Source: Muscardinus avellanarius
Lineage: Eukaryota > Chordata > Mammalia > Rodentia > Gliridae
Assembly (NCBI GenBank): GCA_963383645.1
Contig: OY726566.1
Location: 96,067,321 to 96,131,320 of the forward strand
Direction: 5' to 3'
Length of the DNA stretch: 64,000 bases
Part shown: one piece after another, positions 22,901 to 35,030 of the stretch
Layout of the letters: the number at the start of each line of letters is the position of its first letter
How positions within the stretch are numbered: position 1 is the stretch's first letter
Translations under genes and position numbers: made by a program
The notes under the pieces: model-generated
Told to the model about the DNA's origin: nothing
The model's input: the letters and a program-made list of their open reading frames with translations, nothing else
Database searches by the model: none

Positions 22901-24040
22901 CACTTTCTGTTGCCAATTCAAGGATCTGGAGACCTGAGGCCTATGCCACCTTCTTTTTGGATAGAAGTTCATATGAACTCCTGATATTACACCGTTGATA
23001 TAGTGGTGAGATTCCAAATCAGTTTGAATTCATCTCTCCATCTTTTCCTACCCACTTTTAACTATGTCTTGCATCTTTTCCAGAATTTTTAGTTGCACTT
23101 AACAAGAATAATCAGAAAGGAGGACATTTAGGCTACCTTGTTCCCACTGAAAATTGCATTTTATTTTGAAGTTCACAGAAAGCTCAGCTCAGTTCAACCT
23201 ATTGTCATGAGCCTCCCACACTTACTCAGGAACTTCAAGTTCATCAGTTTTCTTTCTGTGATACAGAGACCCAGAGCCAGCGCTACCCTCACCTGGAGAG
23301 TCTTTGACCTCAATATTATCTTCTAATAAAACTTAGTAATATGCTCTTCTCCTGAGCTGTTTGATTACTTAAAAGTGGACTCACTCCATCAGAGTACAAA
23401 AGGTGAAAAATTGCTTTTGAAGGTCAACTTTGGTCACTTTTATCTCACTCATAGGCATAAAAAGGTGCCCTGAGTTGCTTCTTTATGAAATGTCTTTCTC
23501 TTTTTTTCTCTCATGGCATGACTTAGTCTCTTAATTTTGATTTATTTTCATTGTATTTACTGGGTTAAGTTATCATTTGGGTATGTATGCAAATGTTTGA
23601 GCTGAGCTTATTATGCTTGAAAAGGAGTGACAATAACTATTTTGACTTATTACTTTCTTCCTGGTTAGCATAATCAAACATTCAGTTATGAAGAATAAAA
23701 GCACTGTAGGTGGTATAAACGAGCAGGGGAAAGAGCTTCCAAAAACCTCTTCCAAATAGAGAACACTTCCCGCTTCCCTCCCTCCCTTCTGCCCACTCCA
23801 CCCACATCCTTCCCCTACTTTTAGACTGTTCCTAAACCAGGAAGTAGAAGTTGTGAGTGGGAAGGGGTAGGGAGTGTGTATGTGTAACCAACAAGGAAAT
23901 TTATTCTCTTGATGAATCATAATGATTGTACTATAATCACATCTTCCCACACACAGTCCTGAATTCCTATGCCAGGATTCAATGCTCTCTGTAAATGGGC
24001 AAGCTGACTTCTTCTGTTGCCTTCACCAGCTTCTCAAGCA
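22901..24040. other. non-repetitive stretch
   Basis: The 125-codon minus-strand frame at 23,573-23,950 has no recognisable domain and no context. I do not call it a gene. Confidence 0.45.
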
Positions 24041-24041
24041 A

Positions 24042-24230
24042 AAAGATATGACAAAATTGGAGCCAGAAAGACCCTTGAGATCATCAAATTCCAGCCTCTC
24101 CTTTGCAGAAGATAAATGGAGGACCCAGAATATAGTGGAGATCATTCAAGTTCAGGCGCTTGTAAGAGGTGGAGATGGGGTTAGGATTTATGTCTTCCAG
24201 CTCCCATTCCTGTGCTCTTTATATATCAGG
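24042..24230 (-). repeat. MIR-related relic
   Basis: 'ggagccagaaagacccttgagatcatcaaattccagcctctcctttgcagaagataaatggaggaccc...ctcccattcctgtgctcttt' follows the order of an ancient MIR-like repeat (AGATCATCTAGTCCA ... ACAGATGAGGAAACTGAGG ... GTGCTCTTT). Confidence 0.5.
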
Positions 24231-26089
24231 TTGTTCCCTTGCAGTTATAACTATTGGGAGACATTGTACTTGAATACACAGTATTGATACGTCCAGTAGA
24301 TGAGGCGTTAATCTCATTGCTCCTTAAATTTACCCATGAGCCAGAAGAAAAAACAAGAAAGTAAAGGAATGTATTAGTTACAACTTACAACTTGAAACAT
24401 GAACTCAATTCTTATGATTTCTACTAACTAGTACTCTGTACTCTTATGTCTTCTTTCCTTTGTTTATGATGACAGGGATCTTATGCAAGTTGTAGAAATA
24501 TCATCTTAACATAAAAAATCTTCCTAGTAGAATAGGACGGTGTCTCTTAGCTGAAGCCCATATCTTAAGAGAAGAATCCCCTTGTCAGACTAAAGGGGAG
24601 CTCTCATTTATCTGTGTACACACTTCTAACAGAGGTCTAGCATGTGGGAAATAATCAGAAAGCATTTTTGAATAAATTCTGAATGAACACTTCTTTTAAT
24701 AAAGATGTGTTTTACTTTAGGTTTTGCATATTAGGACAAAGCTATCAATGTAAGTATTATGAGAGCAATTGCCAATAAGGACAGCTGTCCCAAAGCCTGT
24801 TAATTTAACACATATTAAAGGGGAATCAAAGCCTGACACGTAAAAGAAGATACTGAAGGAAGTGGGCCCTGCAACCCCAAGTGGTAGCTAGAAGAGGTAT
24901 GCTATCATTGATAGATAAATTATTTAGGAAGAATTATATACCCTATACAGACAGGGCAAATATTACAAGAACAAACACTTCTCTCCCATTTTTATATTGA
25001 CCTGACTATAATCCTGTCTGATTAGATAACGAGTGTTCACAGCCAAATGAAGGTAAATTCGTGTTGAATTAGGCAAAGTTTGATTTCCAGCCATGGTGTG
25101 ACTGCAGACTGATTGCTCTAATAGCAGAGGTGAGTAGAGTTTGTGCAGATGCACAGGCAGCTTTTGAAAAGCATTCCAGACAGCAAGGTGGCTTGATGGA
25201 AGTTGGGAAACTGTACAATTAAATCCATACAAAAATGTTGCAAATGAACAAGTTTCGGTGAAGGGAAGACAGAGAAGAGCTGATGAGATAGAAATACATT
25301 ATTTTTCAGTGTTGTCTTATCATGGAACTACGAAAGAGTCTAGAATGCTGTTGGAAAAGTTAGTTGAAAAGAGAAAATTCAATGAGATCCCAGTAACAAT
25401 ACTCAAATATATGAAAGATGAACAGGCAGCAGTGAGCCAGATTTACTGAGGATGGCACCCGAAGGGTAGAACTTCGGAGGACGTAGTTTTATAGAAAGGT
25501 ATGAAGATGGGAAAAAAAGTTTCCAGTAGCTAACATTGTTTACAATTTTAATGGCCGTAGGTACTACTTTATTCTTGCCATTAGTGATGTTCAAATGTAA
25601 GCTTTATGTCTTAGAAGAAGCAATGTAAAGGGCCTTCAAGGATTGGATGGGTTTGTAATCATATAGCATTTAATTAATTCTTATGTGATACATCAAGGTC
25701 CAGCCTGCTATAGTTTTGTCATTCATTAAGGTCACTGAGGTTAGTAAGAAGCATTAGGGATTGATCAAGAACTTGGTTGGCCTTTTTGGCATCCATGCCA
25801 GAAATACCGGCTGTTATCTTTCGGGTCTGTGAATCCATTTTCATACCCACTCTTCCACATCTACTTGACATTCTTTACTTTTCAGATTTGGTGAATTATT
25901 CTGTATTCTCTCAGGTAAATGTTAACTAAGTTTTTGTGTTTACATAAATACATGCGCAATTATATTTACCTAATTATACTGATGTAATGATACCATAACA
26001 TATATAAATGAGACCCTTTCTAATGGGGTAAAGGATATAGAAAATACCTATTCTAAAGTCAGGTTTCAGGTAGAAAATCAAATTAACTC
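24231..26089. other. non-repetitive stretch
   Basis: No recognised repeat. A 63-codon frame at 25,258-25,449 is lysine/glutamate-rich and unrecognised. Not called as a gene. Confidence 0.45.
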
Positions 26090-26480
26090 CAGATGGTTCA
26101 AATTAAGAGATTTTAATGAGGGTCTATTTACAGAACTGTGGGCACTGTTAAGGGAACCAATAAAATTTCTGAGAATAGCAGTAGCCAGAAGCTATTTCTG
26201 CTTCTAAGTTATAAGGGACTAATGAGAAATCAGTGCTCCAGGGGCCAATGAGAGGAGAAACAGTGTTGGAAGAGCTTCTCTGCTCCTTCCTGGGCTCATA
26301 AGATCCAAACCCTGCCCTGCTGTCACAAACAAGAAACAGGAAAACGTACTTTTCCCTCCTGCTCTGACCTTCCAGTGCCACTATGTGGCCAAGTACAGCC
26401 AGAAGTTATCCAGCAAAGGGAGTCCCAGCAGGGCAGGGCAGGAAATGGTAGAGTTTAAACCTAGATGGACAAATGCAGGG
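26090..26480. repeat. possible ancient LTR-like repeat, family unassigned
   Basis: 'ctctgaccttccagtgccactatgtggccaagtacagccagaagtta' and the preceding 'aattaagagattttaatgagggtctatttacag' have the look of a dispersed mammalian LTR-type repeat. I cannot name the family. Confidence 0.3.
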
Positions 26481-26498
26481 CTTCCATCAAGCCTACAA

Positions 26499-26546
26499 TA
26501 GACGATGCTTGAAGCACAGCAAGCTGGTGGTAGACGATGCTTGAAG
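26499..26546. repeat. 16-bp direct repeat
   Basis: tagacgatgcttgaag occurs at 26499-26514 and again at 26531-26546: one tandem duplication of a 32-bp unit. Confidence 0.9.
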
Positions 26547-26603
26547 AATGGAATATTGAAGGAAGGAAATGCTTTATTTTGCCTGTTTCTGGTGCTTTAA
26601 CAT

Positions 26604-26832
26604 ATTATTATTATTATTATTTTTTTTTTTTGGTGCTACTGGGGGTGGAACCCAGAGGCTTTCTACCTCCGGGCTATACTCCCAGACCTTTTTTATATTT
26701 TATTTGGAAACAGGGTCTCACTAAGTTGCTGAAAGCTTCACTAAGTAGCTTAGGCTGGCTTTGAACCCATGCGATCCTCCTGTCTCAGCCTCCCAAGCGC
26801 AGGGATTACAAGCATGCACCACCACGCTCGGC
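26604..26832 (-). repeat. SINE, long subfamily (S3)
   Basis: (TTA)n then T11 tail, 'gctactgggggtggaacccagaggc', 'ctccgggctatactcccagacc', 'ctcactaagttgctgaaagcttcactaagtagcttaggctgg' and 'gcatgcaccaccacgctcggc'. Full length, few changes. Confidence 0.94.
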
Positions 26833-26871
26833 TTCTTATTATTGTTTTTGCAAGACTTTCGAAGAGAGGTT

Positions 26872-26875
<4 letters not shown>

Positions 26876-26907
<32 letters not shown>
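26876..26907. repeat. (ATTT)n microsatellite
   Basis: Eight or so uninterrupted tttattta units, not attached to a visible SINE. Confidence 0.9.
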
Positions 26908-26908
<1 letters not shown>

Positions 26909-28591
26909 AAACTTCAAAAACCTTCATGCTACTTATTTGTTAATCCAATATAGTTAGATTGTGATTTCGTTTATATCTAATAGCTCACTTTATAGTGGCT
27001 GAAAGATTGGCTTCTAAATTTCTCCTTATGTTGTCTTCCCTTTGGCTTTTCCGAAGTAAGATTTTTGTCTTTCAGCGTTTCTCCTTACTTTTTGTCCTGA
27101 AATGATACAAATCTGGTGACATTTAATTACCAAATTTTATATTGTTTACATGATTAATTTAATGATTGACAAACATGATTGCTGAACAATTGATCTAAAG
27201 AAACAATAGACTGTAGTTTCTGTCTGTAATGCCGGCTGTTTGAATGAGTAAAATCACTACTGGAGCATGGTGGAAGAGGACAATAGAGAGTCTTATTGAC
27301 TTTTAAGAATGGAACATCTATTTGAAAGCATATCAAATATTATACCTTAAGTCTTTACTGGCGACTTTTATAAAACTGCACATCAGAAAGAAGCAAAAAT
27401 ACATGTTCTAGTTTTTTGAAGTTGCTCTGACTCTGATTGCTAGAGATCTTCATGTTTCCAACTAGAAATAGCCGTAGTTTTCTCTCCCTCTGCCTCCCTC
27501 TGTTCACTGCCCCTTATTTGCCTGTAGCCTCTTCAGTAATGAAGTCATTATCTATTACCTCATAATATTTATAAGGCTCCCATAACACTAAAAACAACAA
27601 AGAAATTATATAAAATAAGTTGTCATTGCAGACTGAAGGGAAAAATTGAACTGTGGTATTAATAGAGCTCATGCATTTGTAGATTTCCCTTTCCCAAACA
27701 AATATCAACACAGTAAAGATAAAAAGATAATCTGTCTAATATTTCATTTCATCCCAAACTACCCAAGCATAAATTTGGTAAAAACACATTGAATTAAACA
27801 TAAAAAGCAATATTTTCTTTAATGTTTCAAAGATGAAGGTCTGGGTTAATTGTTTGAGAGAAGGAATGAGTTGCATCTATATCAAAATAAAACAAAATCT
27901 AAAATGTTTTTGTATTTATTCACACTTGAATAAATACACATTCATCTTTTAACTTGAATTGCAGAAAATGGAAACCTAAAGAATTTAGAAATTTTTGTTT
28001 TAATATTTTATCATTTTTCTATAATACTTCATATTAAATTCTACAAACTCAAGACATTTATACTATGTAGATGATATTAGAAATCACATAGAGGCAATAA
28101 TAATATAGTAGAAATGATTCTTTTAGAGAGACACACACACTAAAAAAAGAAAGGAGAAATGAAGGTAAGATTTTCAGGTGCTTAAAGTTCTATTGGTTAT
28201 AGTTAAGGCCAGGACTACTGATTTGAGAGGAGTATGTTTAAATCTAATTTTTGTCTCTTATCATGGGAACTTGTGATGGTTTTCTGACTTTTCATGGCTA
28301 CTAAGGAAGAAGGTTGTGTAAAACAGGGATAGAGAAAGTCTCTTTTAATGTGAGTGACTACTGGCTTGTGTTACACTTCTATTTCCTCTCCAACCCTGTT
28401 TACCAAAAATAAAAACAAACAAAAATCAGTTGCTCATTTCAAGGCAAGAACAGGCTCTTCCTCAGAGAACATATAATCAGGCCACTAAATCTTTGCTCAT
28501 TTGGACTAGCCCTGAATGGCCTGAAAGTTGGATACTCTTTCACAAAGTTGCTATAGTATAGTGAGAAAATATAATGTTTTACCAGTTCCAA
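26908..28591. other. non-repetitive AT-rich stretch
   Basis: No gene or repeat family recognised. It contains the hairpin listed at 27,911. Confidence 0.5.
27911..27938. repeat. perfect 12-bp stem, 4-base loop palindrome
   Basis: tgtatttattca (27911-27922), loop cact, then its exact reverse complement tgaataaataca (27927-27938). It lies in unique DNA with no recognised element around it. Confidence 0.85.
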
Positions 28592-28806
28592 TAATTTTTT
28601 GTATGCTACTGGAGATTTAACACAGGGCATGCTATATCCAAGTTATACTCCCAGTCTTTTAAAAAATTTTGTTGTTTGTTAGAAATAAGGTCTCTATAGG
28701 TTGCTGATAGTTTTGCTGTGGTACTGATGCTGTCCTCTAACCTGTGATCTTCCTGTCTCATCTTCCTAAGTATTGAGATTACAGTCATGTGCCACCATGC
28801 CAAGTC
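28592..28806 (-). repeat. old B1-dID-type SINE
   Basis: 'ttgtatgctactggagatttaacacagggc', 'agttatactcccagtc', 'aacctgtgatcttcctgtctcatcttcctaagtattgagattacagtcatgtgccaccatgcc'. Diverged complement of both halves. Confidence 0.82.
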
Positions 28807-29589
28807 AGTTCCAAGATTAACATTTCACACTTTTTCTCTTAAGAGGACATATATACAGACTTAAAGAAAAATATAACTTCTAATGGAGGACATTGAAAAA
28901 TGTCTACCATTGATACAGTTTCATTTCCTCACATGTTCCAGTTTGATTGTTGTTGTTGTTGTTTTTCTGGTGGTATGATTACACAACTGGATGAAGTCAG
29001 CATACCAGCCAAAAAATCAATTGTGCCCTTTGAGAATAAAATATGTCTTGTTTCTTGTCTTAAAATTATCTAATAGTATATTCAGTTAAGAATAAGAAAA
29101 TTCTTAAACATAAAATTACATCTAATGGGGCCAAGAGGTTGGTAGATATTTTTATAAAAATATAGAGCATCTATTGGGGAAATAATTAATCACCAAAGTT
29201 TTGGATTGCACAAAGGTTTATAATGCATGGAAAAAAATCTGCACAGGACCTCTTAAAAATAAGTTATGCATGCACAATATGAATGTTTATATAACCAGGC
29301 AAAGAATGGCAGATAAACTGGAAGCTTAACAATCCCCCAAAACCACACAGAGCTGAAACACATTTAAGTTTATCAGCATTAGGAAATCCCCCAGGAACAC
29401 CATGAAATTAATAAAAATCTCATAAGTGTATAAGCCTTGAAGTGTGGTGAAAGTAGCTTTCAAGTTCAAGATCCTAGATATTTTTTCCAAAAAAAAAATC
29501 TTGGAAATATCAAGTGAATTTGCAAGTATCATAATACCAGCCCAAATAAAATTTCAAACACTATTCAGAAAACAGTAAAATGCATATGT
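28807..29589. other. AT-rich stretch, possibly old L1 5' sequence
   Basis: No gene. Its position directly upstream of the L1M ORF1 relic suggests it may include that element's 5' UTR, but I cannot align it. Confidence 0.35.
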
Positions 29590-30560
29590 TCAACATCATA
29601 TCTACAAGTAAGTATCAAAAAAAATCACCATGGACATAAATAAGAAACCATGACCTGTAACCAGTAGAAACTTCAGTAAATAGAAGTAGACTCAGAAAGC
29701 GAAGGAATAAGGCAATTAGCTAATATGGACTAAAATGATGATATTAACTATGATTAAGAATAAAGAAAGACGTGAATACAACAAGAAAAGAAATAAAAAT
29801 TTAAAAAAACAAGTGCTACTTCTGGTGATCAGAAACACAATTCTTAAAGTAAAAAAAAGCAGTGTATAAACTTTATAGCAAAGTAGCTATTACCTAAGAA
29901 AATATCAATAGATCCTAAGTGTAACAAATAGAAACTATCAAAATGAAGCTTTGAGGGGAAAAAAAGAAATATTGGGATAAAAAAGTGAACAAAGACTCAA
30001 TGATCAGTGGGAAAATATCAATGAGTCTAACAAAGAGGTTGGAATTCAGAGGATGAAGGAAAAAAGATTAAAACATTAATGACTCAAACTTTAGAGTTGT
30101 ATAGGAACTCTAAACATACAGATCCAAGAACTTCAAAGAAACTCCAACAGAATAGAGACAGAATTATAGCATGATAAGCCTTACAAGAATTACTGAAAAT
30201 CAAGGATAAAGAAAAAGCTATGAAAGACTGCCAGAGAAACAGAAAAAACATTGACAGAAATGTATCAGAGAAACAGCCATGAAACAATAGAGCAGCATCT
30301 TTAAAACGATGAAAGCAAAAAACAAAAAGCAAAACTGTCAACCGAAGATTCCACATCCAGAGAAAATATCCTCAAGAAATAAAGACAAAATACTCTGTCA
30401 GACACAGAAGCCAGGAAAGAATATGTTGCCAGCAGACACCAAGAGCTCACTCACAAATCAGTCCAAAATTGTGAATATTCATAAGTATAACTTGTGTTTT
30501 GTTTCTCTTTTAAGGAAGAAAATGTGGATCTCTGAAATGATATAAAATATTCATGTTGGT
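29590..30560 (+). mobile_element. ancient L1M/HAL1-type ORF1 relic
   Basis: Landmarks run in ORF1 order: 'accagtagaaacttcagtaaatagaagtagactcagaaa', 'ggcaattagctaatatggactaaaatgatgat' (coiled-coil part), 'gatcagtgggaaaatatcaatgagtctaac', 'gatccaagaacttcaaagaaactcc', and the C-terminal 'gcaaaactgtcaaccgaagattccacatccagagaaaa'. Frame lost through indels and stops. No ORF2 is seen downstream. Confidence 0.65.
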
Positions 30561-30807
30561 CACTGAAAATAATTTAAAAAGTCTTAGAATGGGTTTCTAG
30601 CAAATGACTGGCAGCACCTGGAACAGAAAGAGCCACTATAAGCAGCTAGCAAAAACTTAGAAGAAGAATATGTGACAGGCTAAGGGTATTTCCTAACTCA
30701 TCTTAACAAATTTCCTCAGGGCCCTTTTGTCTAGATGGAACAATTTATAATGTTGACTACAGAACTGAATATTTTCTCCACCAGTTAACGATTATAATCT
30801 ATGTCTT

Positions 30808-31624
30808 CATCTAGTATTCCTCCTATGACCCATTTCTCCCTAGCTTTCACATATTAGTGAGAGCATTCAATTTCTTATTTTTGTGACTGACTAATCTCAC
30901 TTAGTATTATGTCCTCCAGTTCCATCCATTTTCCTGTAAATGATGGAGTTGTATAGCTGAGTAAAATTCCATGTGTACATATCCTATAGTTTTGTAATAC
31001 ATTCATCTGTTGATGGATACCTTGGATGGCTCCATAGTTTGACAATGGTAAATTGTGCAGCTATGAACATAGATACACATGTATTAGTTTGCTAGATTGC
31101 TTTCCTTTCTTTTGAGTAGAGACCCAGAAGTGGTATTGCTGAATCATATGGTAGGTTCTTTCCCATTCTTCTGGGAATCCTCCATACTGTTTTCCAAAGT
31201 GGTTGCATTAATTTGCAATCCCACCGACAATATATTAGAGTTTCCACTTTTCCACATCCTCACCAGCATTTGTTGTTGTTAATGTTTTGAATGATTACCA
31301 TTTCTAGTTGAAAGCTCCAGAACTCTAGATGAAGAAGGAGATTCTCCATAGATGAACAAATAAGGCAACCTGAGGGGATGGGAGGGGGGAAGAGGGAAAT
31401 TCTCTAATATATATGATGTACTTTAACAAACATATCAACATCATTTACTAAGCCAAGCATGAAAAGGAAGGAGACGGAGGGAGAAGAAGGGAATGGGGTG
31501 GGAATTAGTTAAGGGCAAATTGGGTGATGTGTGCATATATGTCTCTACCATCTTGTGTCCCATTAAGATGTGTGACTATAATGCACCAATAAAAAATTTA
31601 AAAAGTAGAAAGTAAAATAAAAAA
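30808..31624 (+). mobile_element. twin-primed L1 (5' part inverted)
   Basis: 30,808 to about 31,305 is antisense L1 ('ctaatctcacttagtattatgtcctccagttccatcc' to 'cacatcctcaccagcatttgttgttgtt'). About 31,310-31,624 is sense L1 3' UTR ending 'ataatgcaccaataaaaaatttaaaaag' and an A-rich tail. A perfect 17-bp TSD, attataatctatgtctt, lies at 30791-30807 and 31625-31641, so both parts are one insertion event. Confidence 0.93.
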
Positions 31625-31641
31625 ATTATAATCTATGTCTT

Positions 31642-32065
31642 AGTCAATAGTCTCAGTACTATAATCCAAAACAACTGACTACAAAATTTATAGAAAGGGA
31701 GATTCATTTGTTCACAGCTTCTTGGAGATTTCAGGTTCAGGCCATGTGAGGCCAGAGTCTGTGAAGCTCAGGACATGGCAGTGGTAGCAAAGAGAAAGAG
31801 AATAAGGACTCTGCTCTCACATAAGGAAGGCTGCAATCAGGAGAGAGGAAGATAGCAAGGGGTTTACTAGGCAAAATCACAGTCTCTAAGTCCACACCTA
31901 CAGATCCATCTTTTCAGCCACACCCCATCTGCCTAGGTTATGACCCAGGAATCCATTAGATTGGATTTATTCACTGAGGAGATCACAATCCTCATGGCAT
32001 AATTACATCAGCTCTGAACACTAATACAGGAACTCCTCAAGGGACATTCTGTATCTAACCATAAC
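31642..32065 (-). mobile_element. MaLR-like LTR relic (tentative)
   Basis: 'tagtctcagtactataatccaaaacaactgactacaaaatttatagaaagg', 'ttcacagcttcttggagatttcaggttcaggcc', 'tctaagtccacacctacagatcc' and 'cacaatcctcatggcataattacatcagc' resemble an antisense MaLR-type LTR. The subfamily cannot be fixed. Confidence 0.45.
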
Positions 32066-32444
32066 AATCTGCATATGTTGATAACAAAATAAAGGAATTT
32101 AACAAAAAATTTAGGTTTCTTTTTATGAGAATTTTTCATTTATAATTTTAACTGATACATACAAATTAAAAATTGTATATGTTAAAAATTTTCTATTATT
32201 GAAAGGAGACACAAAATTATTCTTAGTTTGATGTCATTATTATTATATAATAGAAAAGCATTTTGCTTCTAATTAAAATGAATTTATTACAAAGTTAATT
32301 GTGGAAGAACATTGCTTAGAGGGTAAGTTGTACAAATTCTGCTCTTCAGTAGCATATGGCTTTCTTAAGTGACTAAATTTCCCAGTGCTCTTATGTCTTC
32401 ATTTTTTGGGAAAAGGCATAGTATTTGGACTTTAAAATCTTTAG
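32066..32444. other. non-repetitive AT-rich stretch
   Basis: Nothing recognised. Confidence 0.5.
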
Positions 32445-32634
32445 GCCAGGCGTGGTGGCGCATGCTTGTAATCCCCTCGCTTGGCAGGCAGAGACAGGAG
32501 GATCATACAGGTTTGAAGTCAGCCTCGCTGGCTTAAGAGCCCCTGTTTCCAAATAAAAAGTATAAAATAGGTCTGGGAGTGTAGCCTGGAGGTAGAAGGG
32601 CTTCCAGGAACCCCAGTACCACCCCCCAAAAAAA
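32445..32634 (+). repeat. SINE, short subfamily (S2)
   Basis: 'gccaggcgtggtggcgcatgcttgtaatcc', 'gacaggaggatcatacaggtttgaagtcagcctcgctggcttaagag', 'ggtctgggagtgtagcctggaggtagaagggcttccagg', short A tail. Confidence 0.93.
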
Positions 32635-33234
32635 TTAGGTTCTTTTATAGTTTTAATATCTTTTCTTAAGTAATCACAAATTTTGCTCATTCAGATACCC
32701 TGAGGTAGTGAGGTAAGACCACAGATAATCCTGGGAACTGCATTATTATAGTAAGTCCATGACTCTTTAAAGAACTTATTTAAATTTAAAACTCCATTTA
32801 GCATTTTTATAATCATTTGTTTTTGTAACATTTTTCTGAAGTGGTTAATAAAACCTCTTATACACGCCAGGTAAAGCCAAATCTTTTAATTAAATATGCC
32901 ATAGATGCCTAGGTACATATTGGTTTGAAAATTAGAAGGCTTTTAAATATTTAAGAAGCAAGAATATAAATTGGCAAGAGAATATTATTAGAGAAGACAG
33001 GATGCATAAAGAATAGTCAAACACAGATTTCTCTCCTCCCCTAAAACAGGAAACATAATTACCAAAGACAATGGCATTCAAGGAATGACTGGGGCTTTAT
33101 TTTTTAGCTTTGATTTATTTCTCTTTCTTCTTCAAAAATAACTCCTTTCATTGATTTGTATATTTATTAGAATATTTATTGTAATACAATAAATACAAAG
33201 ATGGGAGGTCTGATCTCTCTGTCTTTCTCTGTGT

Positions 33235-33303
<69 letters not shown>

Positions 33304-34639
33304 CATACACACAAGTACAGACATCTTCCATACAGGCCAATATGCCTGAATATGTAACAAAAAAGTTAATATAAGCAAAGAATATTCAAATGGAGACTCT
33401 TATGGTGATAAAGATAACATTGCTTCAGAGAATAACATGAAAAACTATTTGAGGGGTATAAATACCCTGATTTGTCTCTATACATTAATAATTCTTAAAT
33501 AAGTTTTATTAAATGAACCAACTTTATATAATTATTTGTATTTATGCTCAATATTATCTAACCATTTTAAAAACTATTCAACAAAAAGCTTATCTTGGAC
33601 ATGTTGTTTTGATTTTCCACTTAGGTAACACGGTCTCTTAATACTTTTTCTCACCTAGGACTCTACTGTCATCTCCAAGTCATAATATTTCAGTTTCTAA
33701 TTGATCATTGATGCCTAAGCAAGGAAGAATTTTAAATGTATGGCATTAAATATAAAACTAAAGTTATTCGTTTAAGAGGGAACTTTTTGAATCTATTAAG
33801 AGGCCCCAGGAGGAATGGTAACAGTCAGAAATCTAGCCATAGGGGGAAAAATAAGAATATTCACTTCCACAGCTCAATTACTATCTATATGCTGCTGATA
33901 CTAAAATAGATATTTCAAACTCAGATGTCTCCAGAACTTAAAGAAAGTTCAGGAGCCATGGACAAACATGTTCCTTGATTCCATGTTTAGGACAGCCATG
34001 CCGCCTGTCAAGTTCTCCAATACAGGAATACAAGAATTCCCTTAGATTTTGCCTTCTCCCTCTTTCTTACCTCCATTAATCCTCAACCATTCAATTATAC
34101 ATTTCAACAACTGAAAGGATTTTGCCCACTGAAGCCTACACTTTTTTTCTTTGCTTTTTTGCTACTCAGTTTTGTGAACATACCCAAAGGAAGCCAAAGC
34201 CAACAGGAACCAAGACATCACACAGCATTAGGGGTAACAGTCACCAAGTATTTACAGACTTGCTGTCTGACTTCTAGAACCTAGGTTCTGTGTGCTTGTC
34301 CTGTGGAGGCAAAAAATGAAAGAGGAAGACAGACCATGAGTCTTGATCACAAGGGATAATAATTTATTTACTAGTAAACACATCATTTACTGTCTTAAGC
34401 TTTAATCAATCATATTAGCCACTCCCTCTTCCTTAAGAGAAAATAGAAAGGTGCCTGAGAAGGGAAGACACATTGGAAATATGGGTGGAAGCTTCTTCTT
34501 CCCTATAGGAAAACTCCATCCTAAATTAAAGAGAAGCCTAGTTCCTTCTTCATAATTAATCACTCCATCTAATTTGTTGACATTTCTCTCTCCTTACTTC
34601 CATTAATAAATTGATGTCATGATCCCTCAAACTCCACCA
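32635..34639. other. non-repetitive stretch
   Basis: No gene or dispersed repeat recognised apart from the CT microsatellite at 33,244. Confidence 0.5.
33244..33302. repeat. (CT)n microsatellite
   Basis: About 59 bases of uninterrupted CT, preceded by an imperfect pyrimidine run from 33,215. Confidence 0.97.
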
Positions 34640-35030
34640 AGGGTCCTGACTCCAGCTGTATTCTTCTTTAGTCTGTTTCTATATGGCAGCCTAAGAGATG
34701 TGTTTCTAAAAACGACTCTGGTATCTTGCTTAAAGTTCTTCAATGTTTTCCTCACTGCTACAAGGATAAGGTTTAGAAATCCATATTATAACTTATAAGA
34801 TTTTATAATATCTAGTGCTTCTTCTACTCTTTTGCCTCATCTTGTAGCTATTCTATAATATTCCTCCAATCACACTGAACTTTTTCCATTTATCCAAAAG
34901 AACTGTGGTTTTATCCTCTCTTGGCACTTGCTTTTACCATTATACATTTTGGAATAATCCTTATCTAACCTCACTAATGCCTCCCAATTCTTCAAGTTTC
35001 AAATCTAAATTTCCTTTACTCTTGAATACG
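34640..35030. repeat. LINE2-type relic
   Basis: 'aaaaacgactctggtatcttgcttaaagttcttcaatgttttcctcactgctacaaggataaggtttagaaatcc' and 'cttggcacttgcttttaccattatacattttggaataatcc' follow the L2 pattern (TCACTCCTCTGCTTAAAA...CCAGTGGCTTCCCATTG...AGGATAAAGTCCAAACTCC). Heavily diverged; strand not assigned. Confidence 0.55.

Noticed and set aside
23573..23950. 125-codon minus-strand frame
   Set aside because: No recognised domain, no splice or promoter context, and a length expected by chance in this much sequence.
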